A DNA stretch of 64,000 nt from the NCBI GenBank assembly GCA_037444685.1, contig JBBILX010000001.1, positions 372,001 to 436,000 of the forward strand. Direction: 5' to 3'. The stretch is from UBA964 sp037444685. GTDB lineage: Bacteria; Pseudomonadota; Gammaproteobacteria; Steroidobacterales; Steroidobacteraceae. Below the pieces are notes generated by a model. The model did no database searches and was not told the origin of the DNA. It worked only from the letters and a program-made list of their open reading frames with translations. This document shows positions 8,776-16,687 of the stretch, piece after piece. The stretch's first letter is position 1. Each line of letters begins with the position of its first letter. The translations under genes and the position numbers were made by a program.

Positions 8776-9540
8776 ATGCGCCTGCTGATTTACAACATCC
8801 GGTATGCGACGGGCTCCGGGCCGACGTTCCACCTGCCCGTCCCCGGTGCCGGGTATCTGCGCAGCAGCCGCAAGGTGCTCGACGGCATCACGCGCTTCAT
8901 CCGCGAGCAGGACCCCGACATCGTCGGTCTGCTCGAAGTCGACACGGGCTCGATCCGCACCGGGATGCTGAACCAGGCGGAACACATCGCCTCCCATCTC
9001 GGTCACTATACCGCCTACCAGTGCAAGTATGGAGCGACGTCGATCAATCAGCTCATGCCCATCGTGCGCAAGCAGGGCAACGCGATCCTCGCCGCGCCGC
9101 GGGTCACGAACGAGCGGTTTCATTACTTCGAGACGGGGATCAAGCGGCTGATCATCGAGCTCGAGCTCGACGACTGCTGCCTCTTCCTCGTACACCTGTC
9201 CCTGAAGTATCGCCATCGCCAGCAGCAGCTGCGCTCGCTGCATGACCTGATCGTCCAGTCGCACAAGCCGGTGATCGTCGCCGGCGACTTCAACACGTTC
9301 TGGGGCAACAACGAGCTGTTCCTGTTCATGCGCGCGGCCGGGCTGCGCAATGCGAACTCGCGCGGCCTCGCCTCGTTTCCGGCGCGACTGCCGCGCGTGG
9401 AACTCGACTTCGTGCTCGTCAGTGAAGGCATCGAGGTCCGCGACTTCCAGGTGCCTGACGTGCGGTTCTCGGACCATCGGCCGCTCATCTGCGACTTCGA
9501 GGTCACGCGGCGTCGGGCCGCCGCCCTGACCGCCGCCTGA
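8776..9540 (+). CDS. Endonuclease/exonuclease/phosphatase (EEP) family protein
   Basis: This 254-residue metal-dependent phosphoesterase is of the EEP (DNase I/sphingomyelinase-like) fold. Motifs in order are the N-terminal Y-N-I-R-Y-A strand, the metal-binding Glu in GLLEVDTGS, VIVAGDFNTFWG with catalytic Asp and Asn, ELDFVLVS, and the terminal FSDHRPLICDF with the catalytic His. No signal peptide is visible. The family includes nucleases, phospholipases and inositol-phosphatases, so the substrate is open. The last base of its stop and the next gene's ATG are one base apart (9540/9542), indicating translational coupling to the FadJ-like gene. Confidence 0.9.
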   Translation: MRLLIYNIRYATGSGPTFHLPVPGAGYLRSSRKVLDGITRFIREQDPDIVGLLEVDTGSIRTGMLNQAEHIASHLGHYTAYQCKYGATSINQLMPIVRKQGNAILAAPRVTNERFHYFETGIKRLIIELELDDCCLFLVHLSLKYRHRQQQLRSLHDLIVQSHKPVIVAGDFNTFWGNNELFLFMRAAGLRNANSRGLASFPARLPRVELDFVLVSEGIEVRDFQVPDVRFSDHRPLICDFEVTRRRAAALTAA

Positions 9541-9541
9541 C

Positions 9542-11614
9542 ATGAGCGCCGATTCGGGCCAAAGCGAGGCTGCCGCCGCACCGTGGACCCTGGAGCGCGA
9601 CGCCGAAGGCATCGCCTGGCTCACGCTCGATATCCCGGGAGCCTCGGCCAATACGCTCGGGCGAGCCGTGATGAGCGCGCTCGATGCGCAGTTGCAGGCG
9701 CTCACCGCAGCGCCCCCGCGAGCGCTCGCGATCCGCTCCGGCAAGGCGGGTGGCTTCATCGCCGGGGCCGACATCCGCGAGTTCGCCGACCTGCATTCGA
9801 CCGAAGTCGCCTACGGGATGGTCCGTGCCGGCCAGCGCATACTCGACCGGATCGAAGCGCTGCCCTGCCCCAGCGTCGCGCTGCTGCACGGATACGCGCT
9901 CGGTGGTGGACTCGAGCTCGCGCTCGCCTGCCGCTATCGCATCGCAGTCGGCGACGACAAGCTCGCGCTCGGTCTGCCCGAGGTCATGCTCGGCATCCAT
10001 CCGGGATTTGGCGGCACCGTACGCGCGGTGCGTCTGCTCGGCGCACCCGCGGCGCTCGATCTGATGCTGACGGGGCGCACGGTGCGGGCCGACAAGGCGC
10101 TCAGGCTCGGTCTCGTGGACGAACTCGTCGAGAGCCGCGAAGAACTCGAACCGGCGGCCCGCGCCCTGCTGCGGCGCGCACCGCCTCCACGCCGACCATC
10201 GCTGCGTGACCGCGCGATGTCGTGGGCTCCGCTGCGACCGCTGGTCAGGCGCCCGGTGCTGGCCCAGGTGCGCCGCCGGGCCCGTCGCGAGCATTACCCG
10301 GCGCCCTACGCGATCGTCGACCTCTGGTCGCGCCACGGCGCGCGTGGCGAGGCGGCCTATGAGGCCGAGGCACGCTCGATCGCAGAGCTGTTCCTGACCG
10401 GGACCTCGCGCAATCTCGTCCGCGTTTTCGGGCTGCAGGAGCGACTCAAGAACCTCGCCGGACGCGAGCGCCATTCGGCCTCGCACGTGCATGTTGTCGG
10501 CGCCGGAGTCATGGGTGGCGACATCGCCGCGTGGTGCGCACTGCGCGGGCTGTCCGTGACCCTGCAGGATCGGGAGCTGCGCTGGATCGAGCCGGCACTG
10601 TCTCGGGCGCGCGAGGCGTTCGAGAAGCGTCTGAAGGACCCGGTACGCGTCAGCGCTGCGCTCGCGCGCCTGCGCCCGGACGTGGAAGGGACCGGTGTCG
10701 GCGAAGCGGACGTCGTCATCGAGGCGATTTTCGAGGACCTCGCGGCGAAGCGTGAACTTTATGCCCGGCTCGAGCCCCGCATGAAGGCCGATGCGCTGCT
10801 CGCCACGAACACTTCGTCGATCGAGCTCGAGCGCCTCGCCGACGGTCTCGCGGATCCCGGCCGCCTCGTAGGACTGCATTTCTTCAACCCGGTCGCGCAG
10901 ATGCCGCTGGTCGAAGTCGTCTCGTCGGTTCGGACCCGCCCGGAGTGCGCCGCGCGTGCGCTGGCATTTACGCGGCAGATCGACAAGCTTCCCCTGCCCT
11001 GCCGCAGCGCGCCGGGCTTTCTCGTCAACAGGGTCCTCGTTCCCTATCTGCACGAGGCGATGTATGCCGCCGCCGAAGGCGTACCGCTGGCGACGATCGA
11101 TCGCGCAGCCGTCGAGTTCGGAATGCCGATGGGCCCGGTCGAGCTTGCCGACGTGGTCGGCCTCGATGTCTGCCTGCACGTCGGCGAGATCGTTACTGCG
11201 GCCTTGAAGCGGCCAGGGCCCTCGACGGCGCCACTCGATGCACTGATCGCGGCGAAGAAACTCGGGCGCAAGAGTGGAGCCGGATTTTACGTCTGGCGCG
11301 ATGGCAAGGCAGTGAAGCCGGCGCAGGTTGCGGCGCCGCCACCCGAACTCGGGGACCGTCTCGTGCTCGCGCTGGTCAACGAATGCGCCGCCTGTCTGCG
11401 GGAGGGCATCGTCGCCGACGCCGACCTCGTCGACGCCGGCATCGTATTCGGCGCCGGATTCGCGCCATTTCGCGGTGGTCCGCTTCATTATGCGGGCGAG
11501 CGTGGCTACGGGGAGGTCGTGGCGCGGCTCGAGCAACTGGCTGGCCGCTTCGGCCCCCGATTCCAACCTGATCCGCTCTGGCGCCAGATGCCGCTCGAGG
11601 GCGGGAAAGGGTGA
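9542..11614 (+). CDS. fadJ: Fused enoyl-CoA hydratase / 3-hydroxyacyl-CoA dehydrogenase (FadJ/FadB-type)
   Basis: This 690-residue bifunctional beta-oxidation enzyme hydrates trans-2-enoyl-CoA and oxidises the resulting L-3-hydroxyacyl-CoA with NAD. The N-terminal crotonase domain carries the oxyanion-hole run GGFIAGADIREF and the catalytic Glu pair at Glu125 (GGGLELALAC) and Glu147 (LPEVMLG). The dehydrogenase half has the NAD site GAGVMGG at 321-327 and catalytic His447 in LHFFNPVAQMPLVE. Its two C-terminal 3HCDH repeats end with a GFAPFRGGPL block. A thiolase partner (FadA/FadI) is not adjacent. Choosing between FadJ and FadB subfamilies by eye is uncertain, so the symbol is tentative. Confidence 0.9.
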   Translation: MSADSGQSEAAAAPWTLERDAEGIAWLTLDIPGASANTLGRAVMSALDAQLQALTAAPPRALAIRSGKAGGFIAGADIREFADLHSTEVAYGMVRAGQRILDRIEALPCPSVALLHGYALGGGLELALACRYRIAVGDDKLALGLPEVMLGIHPGFGGTVRAVRLLGAPAALDLMLTGRTVRADKALRLGLVDELVESREELEPAARALLRRAPPPRRPSLRDRAMSWAPLRPLVRRPVLAQVRRRARREHYPAPYAIVDLWSRHGARGEAAYEAEARSIAELFLTGTSRNLVRVFGLQERLKNLAGRERHSASHVHVVGAGVMGGDIAAWCALRGLSVTLQDRELRWIEPALSRAREAFEKRLKDPVRVSAALARLRPDVEGTGVGEADVVIEAIFEDLAAKRELYARLEPRMKADALLATNTSSIELERLADGLADPGRLVGLHFFNPVAQMPLVEVVSSVRTRPECAARALAFTRQIDKLPLPCRSAPGFLVNRVLVPYLHEAMYAAAEGVPLATIDRAAVEFGMPMGPVELADVVGLDVCLHVGEIVTAALKRPGPSTAPLDALIAAKKLGRKSGAGFYVWRDGKAVKPAQVAAPPPELGDRLVLALVNECAACLREGIVADADLVDAGIVFGAGFAPFRGGPLHYAGERGYGEVVARLEQLAGRFGPRFQPDPLWRQMPLEGGKG

Positions 11615-11707
11615 ACGCGGTCGCGCGGGTTCCATCCATCGCTGTGCTAGCATCCGGCGCGCTGGGCGAGGATCTCGGTGACCGCTCGCCCCTGCTGAGC
11701 CAATTGG

Positions 11708-12781
11708 ATGAACGACGACCAGAGCCCGGTCAGCGTCGAGCTGCTGAAGTCCCTGGCCCCCCTCGAGGGCATGAAGCGGGACAACCTCGCCGCGCTCGCC
11801 CGTAAAGTCGGGCTCCGCCGGGTGATGGCAGGCAAGACGCTGTTTCGCGAGGGCGAGACCGACAGGAGAACCCTCTGGCTGATATCGGGCATGGTCGAGC
11901 TGCGCGAGCGCGATCGCACGGTCGCGATGATCCGTGGCGGCACCGCCGAGGCGCGCCACCCGCTCGCCCACGCGCAGCCGCGCAAGTGCACGGCGTGCGC
12001 GGTCGACGAGGTCGAGTACCTGTCGATCGACAGCGAGCTGCTCGACGTCATGATCACTTGGGATCAGACCGGTACCTATGAAGTCGCCGATCTGCGCGCG
12101 GCCGAAGGCGGCCCGGGCAGCGACGACTGGATGACGACGCTGCTGTCGAGCAGTTCCTTTCAGCGCATTCCGCCGTCGAACATCCAGGCGATCTTCATGC
12201 GGATGCAGCGCCAGTCCTACCGCGCCGGCGAGATCGTCGTCAAACAGGGCGACGAGGGCGACTTCTTCTACGCGATCGTCAGTGGCAGGGTCGCGGTCAC
12301 TCGCGAGACGCCGCTCAACAAGGAGGGAATACGGCTCGCCGAACTCGGTCCGGGCGACACCTTCGGTGAAGAGGCGTTGATCGCCGAGGCGAAGCGCAAT
12401 GCCACGGTGCGGATGCTGACCGACGGGGTCCTCGTTCGGCTCGCCAAGCAGGACTTCCGCGAGCTCATGAACGAGCCGCTCGTGCACTACGTCGATGACG
12501 TCCAGGCCCGGCAGATGATCGAGCGCGGCGCAAAGTGGTTGGACGTGCGCCTGCCCAGCGAGTTCCAGAACCTGGCGATCGAGGGCTCGATCAACATCCC
12601 GCTCTATTTCATCCGGCTCAAGCTCGGCACGCTCGACCCGGCGACTCCGTACATCGTCTGCTGCGACACGGGTCGCAGGAGCGCCGCAGCCGCCTACATC
12701 CTCGTCGAGAAGGGCTTCGACGCTTACGTGCTCAAGGGTGGCATCACGCAGGCTCAGGTGCCGCTGCGCCGGTCGGCCTGA
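11708..12781 (+). CDS. Cyclic-nucleotide-binding (two domains) - rhodanese fusion protein
   Basis: This 357-residue cytoplasmic protein has three parts. There is a degenerate CNB domain (about 10-115) and a second, better-kept CNB domain (about 145-255). In the latter, GDTFGEEALIAEAKRNATV retains the Glu (221) and Arg (230) positions that hold the cyclic nucleotide phosphate and ribose. The C-terminal rhodanese domain (about 262-357) carries the active-site loop CCDTGRRSA with Cys318/319. It has no DNA-binding domain and no catalytic partner domain. The architecture suggests cyclic-nucleotide-gated sulfur transfer or persulfide sensing; this is inference. The 93-base upstream gap separates it from the fadJ-type gene. 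Confidence 0.88.
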   Translation: MNDDQSPVSVELLKSLAPLEGMKRDNLAALARKVGLRRVMAGKTLFREGETDRRTLWLISGMVELRERDRTVAMIRGGTAEARHPLAHAQPRKCTACAVDEVEYLSIDSELLDVMITWDQTGTYEVADLRAAEGGPGSDDWMTTLLSSSSFQRIPPSNIQAIFMRMQRQSYRAGEIVVKQGDEGDFFYAIVSGRVAVTRETPLNKEGIRLAELGPGDTFGEEALIAEAKRNATVRMLTDGVLVRLAKQDFRELMNEPLVHYVDDVQARQMIERGAKWLDVRLPSEFQNLAIEGSINIPLYFIRLKLGTLDPATPYIVCCDTGRRSAAAAYILVEKGFDAYVLKGGITQAQVPLRRSA

Positions 12782-12802
12782 AACATCCGACCAATCCCGG
12801 GC

Positions 12803-13150
12803 TCACATCGTGTGGGTTGCTTTGTCCCCGGCGAGGGCGCCGGCGAGATAGGTCTCGATCTTCTTCTGCGTCTGGCCGCGATCCTGCTCGCTGAACTGCA
12901 CGCCTATCCCGGCCGTCCGTTTGCCCTGCGCACCCTTGGGCGTGACCCAGATCACCTTGCCGGCCACCGGCAGCTTCTCGTCTTCGCCCATGAGGTTCAG
13001 GAGCATGAAGACCTCATCGCCGAGACGGTAGTTGCTGTTGGTAGGGATGAACAGGCCGCCATTCTTCACGAACGGCATGTAGGCAAGATAGAGCGCGCTC
13101 TTGTCCTTGATCGTCAGCGTCAGCAGTCCGGGCTTTCCAGCGGCGCGCAT
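12803..13150 (-). CDS. pilZ: PilZ-domain type IV pilus assembly protein
   Basis: This 115-residue PilZ-family protein is of the type IV pilus biogenesis branch, recognised by the segments LTLTIKDKSALYLAYMPF, NGGLFIPTN, LGDEVFMLL and GIGVQF, and the ending KIETYLAGAL. In that branch the N-terminal c-di-GMP arginine motif is missing, as it is here, and the protein works through pilus assembly partners rather than by binding c-di-GMP. I chose the ATG at 13150 (AGAGG ribosome site 9 bases upstream, family-typical N-terminus) over an in-frame TTG at 13183. It is the last gene of the leftward fab-pab-mltG-tmk-holB cluster. Confidence 0.92.
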   Translation of the reverse strand: MRAAGKPGLLTLTIKDKSALYLAYMPFVKNGGLFIPTNSNYRLGDEVFMLLNLMGEDEKLPVAGKVIWVTPKGAQGKRTAGIGVQFSEQDRGQTQKKIETYLAGALAGDKATHTM

Positions 13151-13192
13151 TCTCTGCGACCTCTCGTCTCGGTGGGTTTCCAATGCAGCCGG

Positions 13193-14179
13193 TCAGGAGG
13201 CACGGCGCGCATGGCGCGCATGGGCGAGCATCCAGAGCAGGCGTTCGAGTACCAGTGTCCTGTTGACCGGCGTGTCCGACAATGTGCGCGCCTCCCGGGT
13301 GGCGTCCAGGACCGCGAAAAGCTGCCGTATATTCATGCCCGAGTCCGCGCCAGACAAGTGCGCCACGGGCCGCAGTTCGGACCCGTGCGTCAGCGGTCGA
13401 GCCGCGTCGCGCAGCTGATCTGTGATCCAGTTCTCGATGGCGGCGAGGCGCAGCTCGTAGTGCTCGCGCGACCAGGCGTCGGCCAGAGCGATCGGGTCGA
13501 GGCGCCCCGCGGCCTTGCCCGCCAGCGTTGCGCGAGTGTCGCGGGCGATGCCGGCGGCCGCGGCGACGTCACAGTCCTTCGCGGCCAGCGGTTCACCACC
13601 AAAGAGTTCGAGCACTCTCGGCCAGTCGGCGTGGGGTTTGAGGTTGTTGAGCCAGGCGAGAGCCATCCGCGATGCGGGCCGCGGCACGCGTAGACGCAGG
13701 CAGCGGCTGCGGACCGTCGCCGGCAGACGTGAGGATTGCGCTGCGACCAACAGCAGCAGGCTGTTGGCGCTCGGCTCCTCGAGCGTTTTCAGCAACGCGT
13801 TGGCCGCATTGCGGTTGAGGCGATCGGCCGGCGTCAAGATGGCCACCTTGTGCCCGCGGGCGTGCCGCGTCAGCGCGAACTCGCCGATCAGCTCGCGCAC
13901 CTGGTCGACGCGTATCTCGCGGGAGTCCTCCCCCGGACAGATCCAGTGCACATCCGGCTGCTGGTCGGCGAACACACGCTGGCAGTCCGCGCAGGCGAGA
14001 CAGGGCGGCGATGCCGCCCGGCAATGCGTCAGCGCGGCCGCCCAATGGGCCAGCCATTCCCCGCCCAGCCCCCTTCCTCCCTCGATCAGGACTGCGTGAG
14101 CGAGGCGTCCCTGCGTCCATGCGGCGCGCAGGTCCGCGCATGCCGGCTCGAGCCAGGCGGGCATAGGGTCTATCGGCAT
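13193..14179 (-). CDS. holB: DNA polymerase III subunit delta'
   Basis: This 328-residue clamp-loader subunit is part of the replicative polymerase holoenzyme and helps open the beta clamp. Features are a degenerate Walker A (EGGRGLGGEW, lacking the lysine, as expected for delta'), a four-Cys zinc module (C-x6-C-x2-C-x2-C), the sensor/lever block RNAANALLKTLEEP, and the SRC arginine-finger motif in VRSRCLRL. The ATG at 14179 lies 10 bases inside the end of tmk, so translation is coupled. A second in-frame ATG five codons later is possible. Confidence 0.95.
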   Translation of the reverse strand: MPIDPMPAWLEPACADLRAAWTQGRLAHAVLIEGGRGLGGEWLAHWAAALTHCRAASPPCLACADCQRVFADQQPDVHWICPGEDSREIRVDQVRELIGEFALTRHARGHKVAILTPADRLNRNAANALLKTLEEPSANSLLLLVAAQSSRLPATVRSRCLRLRVPRPASRMALAWLNNLKPHADWPRVLELFGGEPLAAKDCDVAAAAGIARDTRATLAGKAAGRLDPIALADAWSREHYELRLAAIENWITDQLRDAARPLTHGSELRPVAHLSGADSGMNIRQLFAVLDATREARTLSDTPVNRTLVLERLLWMLAHARHARRAS

Positions 14180-14811
14180 CGGTCGAACCCTGGCAGTTCA
14201 CTCAGTGCAGCGAGTGCCGCCTCCGTCAGGGCGACGGGCGGCAGGGTCGCGTCCAGCACGCGAAAGCGTTGCGGCTCGCGCTCCGCGAGCGCCAGGTACG
14301 TCGCTCGGACCCGCTCGAAGAACTGCAAAGTCTCGCCCTCGAACCGATCGGCAGCCGCACCGGCGCGTGCCCGCGCCCGGCGCAGTCCGACGTCGACCGG
14401 CAGGTCGAGCAGCAGCGTCAGATCGGGCGATAGATCGCCGTGCACGGTCCGCGCCAGCGATTCAATCCAGGTCGCATCGAGCCCACGGCCGCCACCTTGA
14501 TAGGCGCGGGTTGCATCCGTGAAGCGGTCGCACAGCACCCAGGCGCCGCGGGCCAATGCCGGGCGCACGAGATTGTCCAGATGCACCGCTCGTGCTGCGA
14601 ACATCAGCAAGGTTTCGGCCACGGGAGACAGCCGTTCGTCGCCGCTGTCGAGCACGGTGCGCCGGATCCGTTCGGCGAGAGGCGTGCCTCCCGGCTCGCG
14701 GGTCAGGGCAGCCTCACAGCCCAGCACACGCAGGCGCTCTGCCAGCGACACGATCAGCGTGCTCTTGCCCGCTCCCTCGATACCCTCGAGCGTAATGAAG
14801 CGGCCGCGCAT
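14170..14811 (-). CDS. tmk: Thymidylate kinase
   Basis: This 213-residue enzyme phosphorylates dTMP to dTDP with ATP. The P-loop GIEGAGKST lies at the N-terminus, followed by TREPGGTPLAE, the DRF nucleotide-monophosphate motif in CDRFTDATRAYQGGGRGL, and an Arg-rich lid region (RARARAGAAADRFE). Length and motif order match the bacterial enzyme. The ATG at 14811 shares one base with the mltG stop (TGATG), and an upstream in-frame extension is just the mltG shadow. Confidence 0.96.
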   Translation of the reverse strand: MRGRFITLEGIEGAGKSTLIVSLAERLRVLGCEAALTREPGGTPLAERIRRTVLDSGDERLSPVAETLLMFAARAVHLDNLVRPALARGAWVLCDRFTDATRAYQGGGRGLDATWIESLARTVHGDLSPDLTLLLDLPVDVGLRRARARAGAAADRFEGETLQFFERVRATYLALAEREPQRFRVLDATLPPVALTEAALAALSELPGFDRCR

Positions 14812-15848
14812 CAGAGCACGCCCCGCTCGCGCTGCCGCTCGAGCATGCGCTGCACCGCTGCGCGGTGTTCGGCATAGGTCCGTGAGAAAACGTGAGCCCC
14901 GTCGCCCTCGCCGGTCGCGACGAAGAACAGCTCGCCGGTGACGTCCGGCATCGCGGTCGCGATGAGCGCGTCGCGTCCGACCAGCGCGATCGGCGTCGGC
15001 GGCAGTCCGCCGCGGGTGTAAGTGTTGTAGGGCGTATCGGCCGCGAGATCGCGCGAGCGGATGTTCCCGTCGTAGCTGTCGCCGAGCCCGTAGATCACGG
15101 TCGGGTCGGACTGCAGTCGCATCCCCCGCCGCAGGCGCGAGACGAATACGCCGGCTATGCGGGGCCGCTCGGCCGCGAGCGCGGTCTCCTTTTCGACGAT
15201 CGAGGCGAGCACGAGCAGTTCGCTGGCGGAATTCAGGGGCAGGTCGGGCCTGCGCTGTGACCATGCGGCCTCGAGCGCGGCACTGAGCTCGCGGTGTGCC
15301 AGACGGTAGATCTCGAGGTCCGCCGTGCCGAAGGCGAAACGGTAGGTGTCTGCATAGAACCTGCCTTCGGGATGCAGATCGGGCTGACCCAGGGCCGCCA
15401 TGATCTGCGAGTCAGGGCGTCCGCGCAGTGTCGGGCGAATGCCCGGATGCGACTCCACCGCGCGGCGCATCTGCCGGAAAGTCCAACCCTCGACGATCGT
15501 CAGCGACTCGAGCACGACCCGCCCGGCGGCGATCTGCTCGAGTGCCGCTCTGGCCGAGGCCCGCGCCGGGATCTCGAAAGTCCCCGCCTGCATGCGCAAA
15601 TCGTCTGCATGCAGCCGCAGCCACCAATCGACCGGACGGCCATCGGCGATGACGCCACGCTCGGCGAGCAGCCGCAGAACGCCGCGCACGGAGGTCCCTT
15701 CCGGCACCTGCACGCGCACGGGTTCGGCGTGAGGTCCGGGCTGCTCGACGCTGCGCACCAGCGCCCGGTCGGCGAGCCAGAGCGCCGCCAGCATGAGGAT
15801 GAGGCCCAGGATGGCACTCGCCAGCCCGCGAGAGCGCCCCGTGCTCAT
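14811..15848 (-). CDS. mltG: Endolytic peptidoglycan transglycosylase MltG
   Basis: This 345-residue inner-membrane lytic transglycosylase cleaves nascent glycan strands and is thought to terminate their elongation. It has one N-terminal transmembrane segment (about residues 8-26), a LysM-like region with IVEGWTFRQMR, and the YceG core. The core contains EGRFYADTYRF, the catalytic Glu in LASIVEKET, LQSDPTVIYG and NTYTRGGLPPTPI. The ATG at 15848 overlaps the pabC stop by four bases (ATGA), which decides the start over an upstream in-frame ATG. This gene order (pabC-mltG-tmk-holB) is the usual gammaproteobacterial one. Confidence 0.95.
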   Translation of the reverse strand: MSTGRSRGLASAILGLILMLAALWLADRALVRSVEQPGPHAEPVRVQVPEGTSVRGVLRLLAERGVIADGRPVDWWLRLHADDLRMQAGTFEIPARASARAALEQIAAGRVVLESLTIVEGWTFRQMRRAVESHPGIRPTLRGRPDSQIMAALGQPDLHPEGRFYADTYRFAFGTADLEIYRLAHRELSAALEAAWSQRRPDLPLNSASELLVLASIVEKETALAAERPRIAGVFVSRLRRGMRLQSDPTVIYGLGDSYDGNIRSRDLAADTPYNTYTRGGLPPTPIALVGRDALIATAMPDVTGELFFVATGEGDGAHVFSRTYAEHRAAVQRMLERQRERGVL

Positions 15849-16687
15849 TTCGATGAGCTCGCGATGTGCTCGCGCAGCCGTCGCGCACACGGACCCGGCG
15901 CATAGTCGACGCCGCCGAGGCGACGGACCGGCCAGACGCCGATCCGGGCGTTGGTCAGGAAGACCTCATCGGCCGATTCGACATCCGCGCGCCGCAGTGT
16001 CGATTCGGCGACCGACAGACCGAGCGCCGTCGCATCGCGGAGGATGACCGCACGGATCACACCGGCGACGCCGGCGCGATCGACTTGCGGCGTCCGAAGT
16101 CTGTTCTGGCAAACGATGAACACGTTGCTCATGGTGCCACAGACGACGCGTCCGTCCTCCGTGCACATCAACGCCTCGTCGGCGCCCTGCACCGCGACGA
16201 GCCCGCGGGCGAGTACCTGCTCGAGACGGTTCAGGTGCTTGAGTCCCGCGAGCCGCGGCTGCTCGGACACGGTGACCTCGCTCCAGACGCAGACGGCACC
16301 CGGCGCGGCCGCGGCGGCTGCGTCCGCGGGCCACTCATAACGCATCACGATGCGTCGGGTCGGACCCGCGCCGCGCGGCGCATAGCCGCGACCCCCACTA
16401 CCCCGTGTGACGATGACCTTGACGAGGGCCCGTTCACCCGTCGCAGCGCGCAACGCCTCGTCGCGCAAGGCTTGCCAGTCGGGCGCAGGGAAACCGAGTC
16501 GGGCGCAGCCGCGCGCGAGCCTCTCCCAGTGCAAGGCCTCGAAGCGCAGCCGGCCGTTGACGGCGGCGATCGTCTCGAACAGGCCGTCCCCGTAGTGCAG
16601 GCCACGGTCGCTGACGGGCAACATGGCGCCTTCGACGCCATCCACCCACAGTTGCAGCGGTTGCGAGTCAGCCCCGGCGACGCTCAC
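15845..16687 (-). CDS. pabC: Aminodeoxychorismate lyase
   Basis: This 280-residue PLP fold-type IV enzyme releases pyruvate from 4-amino-4-deoxychorismate to give 4-aminobenzoate for folate synthesis. Motifs are SDRGLHYGDGLFETI near the N-terminus, the PLP lysine in GLKHLNRLEQVLA, and CTEDGRVVCGTMSNVFIV. The start is the GTG at 16687, whose GTGA overlaps the pabB stop; the frame stays open for 250 more codons upstream, but that is pabB's shadow. It follows pabB directly, so both halves of the 4-aminobenzoate pathway sit together. It could be confused with a D-amino-acid or branched-chain aminotransferase, but context argues otherwise. Confidence 0.93.
   Translation of the reverse strand: MSVAGADSQPLQLWVDGVEGAMLPVSDRGLHYGDGLFETIAAVNGRLRFEALHWERLARGCARLGFPAPDWQALRDEALRAATGERALVKVIVTRGSGGRGYAPRGAGPTRRIVMRYEWPADAAAAAAPGAVCVWSEVTVSEQPRLAGLKHLNRLEQVLARGLVAVQGADEALMCTEDGRVVCGTMSNVFIVCQNRLRTPQVDRAGVAGVIRAVILRDATALGLSVAESTLRRADVESADEVFLTNARIGVWPVRRLGGVDYAPGPCARRLREHIASSSK

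Noticed and set aside
9503..12487. 994-residue open frame on the - strand
   Set aside because: It lies entirely opposite the fadJ-type and CNB-rhodanese genes, has no family motif and is low-complexity. It is an antisense open frame typical of GC-rich DNA.
13151..13183. TTG start for pilZ 11 codons upstream
   Set aside because: The added residues are not family-like, and the ATG at 13150 has a well-placed ribosome site.
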